Below, in pieces: positions 48,908 through 56,594 of a stretch of 64,000 bases of DNA; within the stretch, counting starts at the first letter, position 1, and every line of letters starts with the position of its first letter. The notes under the pieces are model-generated. The model did not search any database. It was not told the DNA's origin and worked only from the letters and a program-made list of their open reading frames with translations. The translations under genes and the position numbers were made by a program. Origin of the DNA: Paenibacillus alba (GTDB taxonomy: Bacteria; Bacillota; Bacilli; Paenibacillales; NBRC-103111); the NCBI RefSeq assembly GCF_013204855.1, contig NZ_JABMKZ010000007.1:248001-312000 (forward strand), in the 5' to 3' direction.

Positions 48908-50718
48908 AAGCCTTCCCCCTTATTTTTTGGAATCACGATCTTCATCGTCGTACCGTGCCCTTCCTGACTGCAAATAAACATGCCGTAGGCGGAGCCATAC
49001 TGGATTCTGATGCGGTCAGCCACGTTGCTGACGCCAAGTCCTCTGCGCTCTTCATTAGCCCCTAATATTTCATCAAAAGGTGTTTCCAGCTCTGTTTTGT
49101 AATGAAATTTCGCTAATTTATCGGCGCTGATCCCAATCCCATTATCCCTCACATATAAACCAATATGCTCCCCCTCATCCACAACTTGAATGGAAATCAG
49201 ACCTTTGTAGGTGATAGGTTCAAAACCATGCTGAATCGCATTTTCGACCAAAGGCTGGAGCGTGAGCTTGAGAATATAGAAATCCAGCAGCTCTGGAGGC
49301 GCTTCAATTTCATATTGGAATTGATCCTCGAAACGGAATTCCTGAATTTCCAGATAGCTTCTAAGATGCTCGAGCTCGTGCCTGAGCGAAATCTCCTCTC
49401 TGCTTTCCATCCCGATGCGCAGTAAATTTCCGAGCCGGTACACCATTTGGCTTACTTTCTTGCCTTGGTTCTGAATAGCCAGTACATTGATGGATTCTAG
49501 CGTATTAAAAAGGAAATGCGGCTTAATCTGCGCTTGCAGCAGCATAAGCTCTGCTTTATTCTTGCGATCCTGTTGGCGCTTCACCTCTTCGAGCAGATCT
49601 TCTACACGAACAACCAAGCTGTTGAATCCTCTCGCAAGTGCTGAGGTCTCATCTTTCCCGCTTTCCTCCATCCGGGTCGTGAGATCGCCGCGCTCCACCT
49701 TTTTCATCGAAGAAAGCATACGTAAAATCAGCTGGATAATACGGCGCACAAATACCAAATTATAAACCAATGCAAAAAATAAACAGACGAACGTAATGCC
49801 CGCAACCAATTTCATAATCGTCTCGATTTCCCCCGCCACCGACTTCCATGACGTAATCGAAACGACACTCCAATCCTGCACACCCATCTGATTAATTTGC
49901 AAATGGTACAGGGAGACTAAGCTTTTCTCATTCTGAAAGTTAGCTTGAAAGCTGTGATTGGCTTGCCCAAGATCCAATTTCCCCGGCAGCAGCTGAAGGA
50001 CATTGGCGCCTTCGACCTGCTGCTTGTTATCGTAGAGGATGAGTCCGCTTTGGTTAACGAGCAGATACCGTTTGGCGCTTTCCTCATTCGTATTGAACGA
50101 TTTGAAAATTTGATCCAGCTCGCTAAACTTGAATTTCAGCAGCATAAAGCCAAGATTGTCCATTGTCCAGAAATCCTTGACCATTCTTGCTTGATAGAAG
50201 TCTCCCCGTCCTGACCCGAATTCCTTATACTCGGATGGTCCGATCCAGAGCGGACTCCCATTCAATTCCTTGATTTGCTCAAAGGCTGTGCTGTTCATCA
50301 GCACTTGCCAAGGTAAAGCGCTTCCGCTTGTGCGGCCTGCGCTAAATGATTTGCCGACATTATTATAAATAACGACGGATTGAATCGGCGAATACGTTAA
50401 AATGGAACCCCGCAGCAGCGTATCGAATGTATTCAAATCATAAGAAGAAGGCGAAGCATCCTTCTGGTTCACCTCGTCGATGGTGCGATAAATGCCTTGT
50501 ATGCTGTCCTTGACCATCCAAAAATCCGAAAAATAGTTGGCTTCTTTGAACATGTAATAAATATTGCGGGAAATCGCCTGCAAGGTGACTTCGGTTAGAT
50601 CGCCATATTTCTTCTCAATCAGCTGCTGAGACACGGTGTATACCGCTGATCCGAGGACAAATAGGGGGATAATAATAAACATTAAAAATCCGATAAACAC
50701 CTTTTTGTTCAAATTCAT
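48904..50718 (-). CDS. YesM-type sensor histidine kinase
   Basis: The protein has 604 residues. Helix 1 is KVFIGFLMFIIIPLFVLGSA, an extracellular Cache-like domain covers about 35-290, and helix 2 (LVAGITFVCLFFALVYNLVF) leads to HAMP. The phospho-His motif is QAQIKPHFLFNTLESI, and the ATPase part has QPLVENAIQHGF and DNGIGISADKL. I take ATG 50718 with AAGGAG upstream rather than 50781. It is the first gene of the second sugar-sensing locus and would respond to an extracellular sugar or to the binding protein. Confidence 0.93.
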   Translation of the reverse strand: MNLNKKVFIGFLMFIIIPLFVLGSAVYTVSQQLIEKKYGDLTEVTLQAISRNIYYMFKEANYFSDFWMVKDSIQGIYRTIDEVNQKDASPSSYDLNTFDTLLRGSILTYSPIQSVVIYNNVGKSFSAGRTSGSALPWQVLMNSTAFEQIKELNGSPLWIGPSEYKEFGSGRGDFYQARMVKDFWTMDNLGFMLLKFKFSELDQIFKSFNTNEESAKRYLLVNQSGLILYDNKQQVEGANVLQLLPGKLDLGQANHSFQANFQNEKSLVSLYHLQINQMGVQDWSVVSITSWKSVAGEIETIMKLVAGITFVCLFFALVYNLVFVRRIIQLILRMLSSMKKVERGDLTTRMEESGKDETSALARGFNSLVVRVEDLLEEVKRQQDRKNKAELMLLQAQIKPHFLFNTLESINVLAIQNQGKKVSQMVYRLGNLLRIGMESREEISLRHELEHLRSYLEIQEFRFEDQFQYEIEAPPELLDFYILKLTLQPLVENAIQHGFEPITYKGLISIQVVDEGEHIGLYVRDNGIGISADKLAKFHYKTELETPFDEILGANEERRGLGVSNVADRIRIQYGSAYGMFICSQEGHGTTMKIVIPKNKGEGL

Positions 50719-50872
50719 TCGCGATGGCAGACTCCTTCCAAGCAGAATGAGGCACCATCTTAGTGTTGGCGCCTTTTTCATTCCTTACTATTAATTATAA
50801 ATGAGCCTTAATTTATCGTTCTAGGGATAGCATTGGATGCTCCAGGGATAAAATCGTCTACTTCATTTTAAC

Positions 50873-51310
50873 TCATCCAAGTGATAGGACGGGTTCAACA
50901 GTTACCTCGACATTGCCTTTTAAAGATTTGCTGATCATACACGTCTGTTCGGCGCGATAAGCCGCTTTCGTTATTTTATCCACCAGCTCCTCGGAAGCAT
51001 CCTTAGGCACGGAAATCTGAGGGCGGTGAACAATTTTCTCCACCTTCATCGAAGGACTGCTCTGCACATAAACTTCCGATGTCAGTGTAATGGTTGTAAT
51101 TCCTTGTCTTTTCAGAAGCATGCCAAGCGTAATGAGATAGCAAGTAGCCGCCGCGCCTAACAGCATCTCTTCCGGATTCGTACCGATGCCTGGACCCTTC
51201 AACTGTTCGGGAACCGAAATGGCTGTCTCCAACTGGCCAGATCGGATGTGACCACTGCCGTCTAAGCCGCCAGACCATGATGCTTGCAATTCAAAGCGAT
51301 GTTCACTCAT
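50873..51310 (-). CDS. OsmC-family peroxidase
   Basis: The protein has 145 residues. The two reactive cysteines of OsmC/Ohr peroxidases are Cys57 (LLGAAATCYLITLG) and Cys124 (AEQTCMISKSL). The N-terminal ELQASWSGGLDGSGHI and NPEEMLLGAA segment fit the YhfA/OsmC branch. Such enzymes reduce organic hydroperoxides with lipoyl or thiol partners in the cytoplasm. It is a single gene, 92 bp upstream of the sensor-kinase start on the same strand. Confidence 0.9.
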   Translation of the reverse strand: MSEHRFELQASWSGGLDGSGHIRSGQLETAISVPEQLKGPGIGTNPEEMLLGAAATCYLITLGMLLKRQGITTITLTSEVYVQSSPSMKVEKIVHRPQISVPKDASEELVDKITKAAYRAEQTCMISKSLKGNVEVTVEPVLSLG

Positions 51311-51879
51311 AGTGGACTACTCCTCAATTCTGCTCAAACTGGATAGAAGCTCAACGTGCTTTCCTATAATTGTAAAGGAATATGTGTGGTTTCACCAGTA
51401 AACAAAAAATCGTTTCCGCTCCTGATTCAGGACGAAAACGATTCGGTTGAGCTATATGCTTGTATAGCTATCATTGATATCTATGAAGTTGCAAAATTCA
51501 TGTGTTGGAATCAAAACAATGAAAGCCCTACCTCTCTTCCATCCTTGCGGCTCCAATGACCGCGCCAGTGCGAATTGCTTAACAAACACCTGCTGCCGAA
51601 ACACTTTACGTTGCCTCGGGTTTACCATAAATGAGCTGATTTTACTGCATCATTGGGAGAAAAACAAACAAGGAGAGGGGGTTACTTTCTTCTCGCTAAT
51701 CGTTCGTGTGGGGTAAATGAGGTTTGGTTTTAAGTGTTTATATGGTTCATTTCAATCAATTAATATAATATACAGGAAAATACAATTAAAGTCAAACTTT
51801 TTCTCATAAGGGACTGCTCGATGTAGAATACACGCCACCACTTTCCATATCCGAACCCTGATCTATCACCAAATAATTC
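51311..51879. other. Gene-free stretch with a minus-strand terminator hairpin
   Basis: I see no plausible gene. At 51404-51443 the minus strand forms AATCGTTTTCG / CGGAAACGATT around a CTGAATCAG inner stem and runs into TTTTTTG: an intrinsic terminator without a recognisable minus-strand gene upstream of it. This could mark a lost gene or a small RNA. Confidence 0.5.
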
Positions 51880-52017
51880 TTGTCGTCTGTTATTTTCATC
51901 CTGTATGATAGTAGCAAGAAGCCACCCCCGTCATATCAGTCACATCTCGGCATGAAGAACACGCCGCTTTGCTAGTTCAACACTTGTTGTTGATCTGGTG
52001 AAGCGGCTTATTTATTT
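51880..52017 (+). promoter_or_regulatory. Promoter, about 100-nt leader and terminator ahead of the DUF559-like gene (attenuator or small RNA)
   Basis: TTGTCG (51880-51885) and TATGAT (51904-51909) are 18 bp apart. The leader then runs into a very stable hairpin (51963-52007: GCCGCTT/AAGCGGC outside, TCAACA/TGTTGA inside) followed by TTATTTATTT. The ribosome binding site TAGGAGG comes only after it. This is the layout of transcription attenuation, or of an independent small RNA. I recognise no known riboswitch or T-box. Confidence 0.5.
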
Positions 52018-52035
52018 CCATAGGAGGTTTTGTCA

Positions 52036-52722
52036 ATGAACGATCACTTGGTTCAAGCAGTCGATAGCTTTTTATCTGGGCATTTAGCACGGAGAAGCGG
52101 TGAACGTTACCGAAGACTCAAAGAAGGGCATGGGCATGCCGAAAAAACTTTTTTACTACACGTGTGGTGGCCCGCGTTCGGTAACTTTAAGGACTTACAC
52201 CCCGAGTATGAAGTGAAAGACTTCCGCGATGGCTTGCGGTTCCTAGATTTCGCCTTCCTTCGTCCTCCGCTGAAACTGGCAATCGAAATCGATGGATATG
52301 CTGCCCACTCGTCACAAATGAGTCGAACCCAATTCTCAGATCAATGGATGCGCCAAAACCACCTTATCATCGACGGATGGAAGATCTTGCGTTTCTCTTA
52401 TGATGACATCAAAGACCGCCCGCGCATGTGTGAACAAGTTTTGCAGCAGCTGATGGGCCGCCATTTGAGCCGAAATCCGCAAGACAGCAGCGTCATGAAC
52501 TATATGGAAAAAGAAATATTCCGATTTGCTTTGTCACTAAACAGGCATCTGACACCTCAAGATGTACGTCATATTCTTTCCGTCAAAAAGCAAAAAGCAA
52601 GACTGCTATTGAAGAGCATGCTGGATAAAGAGCTCATACAGCCTGCCGGCAAGGGCACACAGCGAATTCGCGCCTATCAATTAACCGCCGCCGCGATGCA
52701 GCTTGTTGAAACCCTCAAATAA
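52036..52722 (+). CDS. DUF559/Vsr-like endonuclease-fold protein
   Basis: The protein has 228 residues. The central part (about 60-135) has the PD-(D/E)XK-like arrangement of DUF559/very-short-patch-repair relatives: GLRFLDFAFLRPPLKLAIEI followed by DGYAAHSS, then RQNHLIIDGWKILRFSYDDI. The Asp in FLDFAF and the E-x-D of AIEIDGY would be metal ligands. The C-terminal third (155-228) looks like a winged helix (LTPQDVRHILSVKKQKARLL, LDKELIQPAGKGTQRIRAYQ), suggesting DNA binding. Its biological role is unknown. TAGGAGG supports ATG 52036. It is a single gene preceded by a possible attenuator and followed by a tandem repeat array. Confidence 0.72.
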   Translation: MNDHLVQAVDSFLSGHLARRSGERYRRLKEGHGHAEKTFLLHVWWPAFGNFKDLHPEYEVKDFRDGLRFLDFAFLRPPLKLAIEIDGYAAHSSQMSRTQFSDQWMRQNHLIIDGWKILRFSYDDIKDRPRMCEQVLQQLMGRHLSRNPQDSSVMNYMEKEIFRFALSLNRHLTPQDVRHILSVKKQKARLLLKSMLDKELIQPAGKGTQRIRAYQLTAAAMQLVETLK

Positions 52723-52753
52723 GGGATGGTACCCTTATTTCCAGCGTCCCCAA

Positions 52754-53119
52754 ACTTTAAGGCCGAAATTCAGCCTCTCAACTGCTCAATCAGGCGGGCT
52801 GCTCAACTTCTTGACACGTTAAGGCTGTTTTTCAGCCTTACGGAGCTTCTTAGCCTCGTCCCCACCACTTTAAGGTCGAAATTCAGCCTCTCAACTGCTC
52901 AATCAGGCGGGCTGCTCGATTTTTTGATACATTAAGGCTGTTTTTCAGCCTTACGGAGACTCTTAGCCCCGTCCCCACCACTTTAAGGCCGAAATTCAGC
53001 CTCTCAACTGCTCAATCGAGCGGGCTGCTCGACTTTTTGACGCTTTAAGGCTGTTTATCAGCCTTACGGTGGCTCTTAGCCGCGTCGCCACCACTTTAAG
53101 GCCGATATTCAGCCTTACA
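52754..53119. repeat. Tandem array, 113-bp unit, 3.2 copies, built of T5-loop hairpins
   Basis: Units start at 52754, 52867, 52980 and 53093 (partial), each with ACTTTAAGG. Each carries TAAGGCTG-TTTTT-CAGCCTTA (TTTAT in the third), a small AGGC/GCCT stem and a stem around GGGCT that is perfect in the third copy (TCGAGC/GCTCGA). The exact spacing and a period not divisible by three argue against coding. The sequence is unrelated to the 112-bp array at 38396 though the design is alike. Confidence 0.88.
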
Positions 53120-53189
53120 GACACGGGGTTCTCGCCCATCCCAGAGAAGGCACTTGCCCGCAGCCTCCCCCGCTCAGCGCTTCCCTAAC

Positions 53190-53218
53190 AAAAAAACCGC
53201 AGGCACATGCCCGCGGTC
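53190..53218 (-). terminator. Intrinsic terminator of the chemotaxis receptor gene
   Basis: On the minus strand ACCGCGGGCA pairs with TGCCTGCGGT, followed by TTTTTT. It lies just after the stop codon. Confidence 0.9.
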
Positions 53219-53224
53219 CCAACG

Positions 53225-54973
53225 CTACACCGTAAATTTCTGCAAGGAAATTTGCAGTGCTTCTGCTAATCCTGCCAAGGACTTGGCAGAGTTTTCGATT
53301 TCCTCAGTTGTCGACATCTGCTGCTGGCTGGCAGCCGAGGTCTCTTGACTGACGGAAATGCCTGTTTCCGAGACGGCACTTACGATGCTCATCACTTGCT
53401 CGATGCGTTCGTTCGCTTCTACGAGCTGGTGAATGTTCAAGTTCACATTCTCAACCTTCGCGTTAACCTTCTCTACCGATGTTTCAATATGTATAAACGA
53501 TTCCTGAGCTTCTTCGGAAATCGCTAATCCAGCCTCAACTTTGCCGGCTCCTGTGTGCATAGAGCTCACGGCATGATTGATCTGTCTTTGGATCGTAGAA
53601 ACCAGATTCGTAATGTTCCGTGCCGACGATGCAGATTGCTCTGCCAGCTTGCGCACTTCACCAGCAACGACAGCGAAGCCTCGACCCGCTTCACCTGCCC
53701 GCGCCGCTTCGATCGCGGCATTCAAAGAAAGGAGATTCGTTTGTGTAGAAATCTCATTGATAACACTAACAATCTCGCCAATTTTGTGAGCATTTTTGCC
53801 TAAGGCCTCAATAACGGCATTAACCTCATTCACGGAATCGGAGATTTCTGTCATCTGACCTGCAATGGATACGATCGATCTTTTGCCATTTTGCGCCGCA
53901 GTGGTTGCTTGTTCGACAAGCATAGTCACTTCAGAGGCTGACTCATCAATCAGCTTCGTACTTGTAAGCAGCTGATAAACAGCCTCATTAGCTTGGTTTA
54001 CGCCAGCGAATTGTTTCTCGAAATCCTCCGACAATTGCTGGCTGGAATTGGCCACTTGCTTGGCTGCCAAAGAGCTTTGTTCCGAACTTGCCATAAGCTC
54101 TTCCGAGCTTGCCGATAAGGTCAAGGCATTGTCAGCGATTTGCGAGACTAAGCTTCGCAGATTTTCCGTCATGACATTAAACGATCCTGTTAGTTTCCCG
54201 ACTTCATCCCCGTAAGGATAATTACCATTGACAGAAAGATCACCTTCTGCCGCTTTCTCCATATGCTCTTGAAGTCTGCGAATCGGTGTCGAAATAATCA
54301 TATTTAATGCTAGTGCATTCACTGTCAGAATGATAATAGCGATTATGATCGTCAAAATAATGACCACATGCGAGGAATCTGCATCTGCCTTGCTGGATTC
54401 CTGGAATTTCTCGGCGGCAGATTCTTTGAGCTTCACCAAAGTATCCAACGCTTCATCCGTTTTATTCCCTTGCGCTGAAACCTCATTATTATAAATTTGG
54501 TAAGCAACTTGATTATTTTGTGTAGCAAGATCAAGAGCTGAGGTGATACCTTTGATATAGGTTAAATTCAGCCCCTCGAAGTTGCGAAATGCAATCGATT
54601 CCTCTTCGTTTAAAGCAATTCGGCCGATTTTGGTGACCAACTCATTATTGCTCAACAAGTTCTGCTCTAATTTGGCTTTCAATTTCTGTTTATATTTCAC
54701 ATCTACCGACAGCATCATTTCCAGTAAATTCGCTTCTGTTTCATTCGAGTTCGCTTTCAATTGGTTAATCCACTTCACAGATAGCAAACTTTCCTCGTAC
54801 ATTCTGGTAGAATTATCAGCCATCTTGTCCATGTAGTGGTAACCCGTAATACCTACGATGATGAGGAACAAAATAGCAATTGCATTCATGAGCATCAGTT
54901 TAAAGCGGATTTTAAGATTGCGAAGGATGGACAGGCTGGCTTTCCTATTTTTCGTATTTTTCATAAATCTCAT
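53225..54973 (-). CDS. Methyl-accepting chemotaxis protein with four-helix-bundle sensor
   Basis: The protein has about 582 residues. Helix 1 ([20 protein letters not shown]) is followed by an extracellular four-helix bundle (4HB_MCP type, about 40-205) and helix 2 ([20 protein letters not shown]). HAMP follows ([19 protein letters not shown]). The signalling domain contains the invariant hairpin [20 protein letters not shown] with [20 protein letters not shown]. It would control the flagellar motor through CheW/CheA. The exact start is uncertain: ATG 54973 and 54964 are both possible and no good ribosome binding site is seen. It is a lone gene with its own terminator. Confidence 0.93.
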   Translation of the reverse strand: MRFMKNTKNRKASLSILRNLKIRFKLMLMNAIAILFLIIVGITGYHYMDKMADNSTRMYEESLLSVKWINQLKANSNETEANLLEMMLSVDVKYKQKLKAKLEQNLLSNNELVTKIGRIALNEEESIAFRNFEGLNLTYIKGITSALDLATQNNQVAYQIYNNEVSAQGNKTDEALDTLVKLKESAAEKFQESSKADADSSHVVIILTIIIAIIILTVNALALNMIISTPIRRLQEHMEKAAEGDLSVNGNYPYGDEVGKLTGSFNVMTENLRSLVSQIADNALTLSASSEELMASSEQSSLAAKQVANSSQQLSEDFEKQFAGVNQANEAVYQLLTSTKLIDESASEVTMLVEQATTAAQNGKRSIVSIAGQMTEISDSVNEVNAVIEALGKNAHKIGEIVSVINEISTQTNLLSLNAAIEAARAGEAGRGFAVVAGEVRKLAEQSASSARNITNLVSTIQRQINHAVSSMHTGAGKVEAGLAISEEAQESFIHIETSVEKVNAKVENVNLNIHQLVEANERIEQVMSIVSAVSETGISVSQETSAASQQQMSTTEEIENSAKSLAGLAEALQISLQKFTV

Positions 54974-55193
54974 ATTGAATTTCAAAATGACCCGTTCCCC
55001 TCTCAAATCATCATGCTATCTCTGTTTTTTCAATGACATAATATCTAACATGAAAATAATTAATTTACCTATGGTTTATTTTACAAACAAGCAGACATTC
55101 TGTAAAGACAAATTTCGCCTAAAAACACCATAAAACCAAAGAAAAATCCACACTATTTGCTGCTATTTTCATCAAAGAGACAGGGAAAATAAA

Positions 55194-55443
55194 ATGAGGT
55201 TGATCGGAATCATTGTCAATCTACTTTCGGGTGATGGCAGAGGATCTAACATTTGGAGGGCGGGGATGGCACCATTCATGAGGTCCTTCAAGGGGTCTAT
55301 CCAAATATCCCCTGCTGCCCCGCCTCACGATGTAGCCGATATTGTCGTGATTCGAAGCAGCAGGCAATTTCACTTCACACACAGTCGTTCAAGCCGATGA
55401 TCCCATCGGGGTTAATACCTAAAGGGCTAATTTTAACCGTTGA
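55194..55443 (+). pseudogene. Remnant of a diacylglycerol/lipid kinase (DagK/YegS type)
   Basis: One frame starts MRLIGIIVNLLSGDGRGSNI, the usual first strand of DagK-type kinases, and breaks after about 22 residues. A second frame from 55253 gives GGDGTIHEVLQGVYPNIP, which contains the family's catalytic GGDGT loop. The roughly 35 residues that normally separate these blocks are missing, and homology decays after 55310 with stops in all frames. It is a deletion-derived remnant. It overlaps the 3' end of the convergent LplT-like gene by 25 bp at most, and its presence beside two phospholipid genes suggests a former lipid-metabolism cluster. Confidence 0.7.
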
Positions 55444-56594
55444 CGCTGTAAAATTAGATAACTGACGAAGACGGCCAGAACGATAGCAATCCCTGTTATG
55501 GAGATGTCAGGTGAAAGACCGTCCTTGGAGATCTGGGTATAGACCCCAACTCCGGCGAGCATCATTGTATTTTCGAGGAGATTTTGTACCGCAATCGTTT
55601 TCCCGGCACCAACCATTCGCTGTCCTTTGTCTTGAAGCACCGTGTTCATGGGAACGATGAATACACCGCCGCTAAAGCCTACCAGAAGCAATAAACCTAT
55701 CGTCACGTACAAGTTTGAAATGAGTGGGAACAACAAAATGCTAAGAACCATCACAATCCCAAACACGAACGAATTATAATATTTACGGGCAGGAATAAGT
55801 TTAGGTGTCATCAAGGCGCCAACCATAATGCCTATCCCCGTTATAGCCACAAGCATCGAAATTTGATCGACTGAATGTATGCCCAAATGTGCAGGCACCC
55901 AAGCGATAATGGCCAGCCGTACGACCGAAGACGTCATCCAGAAGGAGCCAGTTCCGACGAGCGAGAAGCGAGTTGTTCTGTCTTTCAACAGGAGCGTCAC
56001 GTCAGAAACAAAACCCTTGGCTTCTTTTACATAGCGAATATTTGGATTGCCTGGGATGCTAGGTATTTGCAATGACAAAATCAAGGAAATGAAGTAAAGA
56101 CCAAAGCAAACGACAATGGAACCCGTAAGTGATGCCTTTGCCAAAATCCCTCCGCATACAGACCCCAAAAGTATCGCCATAATCGTATACCCTTCAATCC
56201 GGGCGTTGGCTTTCAGAAGCTCATTGTCTGAATGAGTTAGCGAAGGCAAGATGCCATATTTGGCGGGTGAATATACCGCAGCTCCGATGCCAACGATGCC
56301 ATAGCTGACAGCCGGGTCCAGATGCAGGAATAAAGCAATAATGCCAATGCCTTTGATCGCATTGCCGACTAGCAGAACACGGGACTTGGGATTTTTATCT
56401 GCATAGGCGCCAACGAATGGGGCTAAGAGCACGAAAGCGACTAGAAATGAGGCTTGCACAACCCCAATATAATAATCGGGGAAAGCATTCTGCTTGATGA
56501 TCGCCAGTGTGATGAAAAGAATCATATTATCGGCAAAAGCGGAAAGAAATTGTGTCACGTACAGTGTCTGAAGTGGATTCTTTGTCAATGTCAT
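55419..56594 (-). CDS. LplT-like lysophospholipid transporter (MFS)
   Basis: The protein has 391 residues and about 12 helices. It begins LYVTQFLSAFADNMILFITL, close to the FLSAFGDN start of LplT, and contains GIGAAVYSPAKYGILPSLTH and DNELLKANARIEGYTIMAIL, also typical of LplT. In E. coli, LplT flips 2-acyl lysophospholipids inward for re-acylation by Aas. Here its start overlaps the stop of an Aas-like gene by four bases, the same functional pair in one operon. That linkage makes the call stronger than sequence alone. Confidence 0.85.
   Translation of the reverse strand: MTLTKNPLQTLYVTQFLSAFADNMILFITLAIIKQNAFPDYYIGVVQASFLVAFVLLAPFVGAYADKNPKSRVLLVGNAIKGIGIIALFLHLDPAVSYGIVGIGAAVYSPAKYGILPSLTHSDNELLKANARIEGYTIMAILLGSVCGGILAKASLTGSIVVCFGLYFISLILSLQIPSIPGNPNIRYVKEAKGFVSDVTLLLKDRTTRFSLVGTGSFWMTSSVVRLAIIAWVPAHLGIHSVDQISMLVAITGIGIMVGALMTPKLIPARKYYNSFVFGIVMVLSILLFPLISNLYVTIGLLLLVGFSGGVFIVPMNTVLQDKGQRMVGAGKTIAVQNLLENTMMLAGVGVYTQISKDGLSPDISITGIAIVLAVFVSYLILQRQRLKLAL

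Noticed and set aside
51445..51720. Possible minus-strand gene ending at the hairpin 51404-51443
   Set aside because: All three minus frames are broken by stops and resemble nothing I know.
38396..53119. CRISPR arrays
   Set aside because: The tandem repeats have 112- and 113-bp units without short constant repeats and unique spacers, and no cas genes are present.
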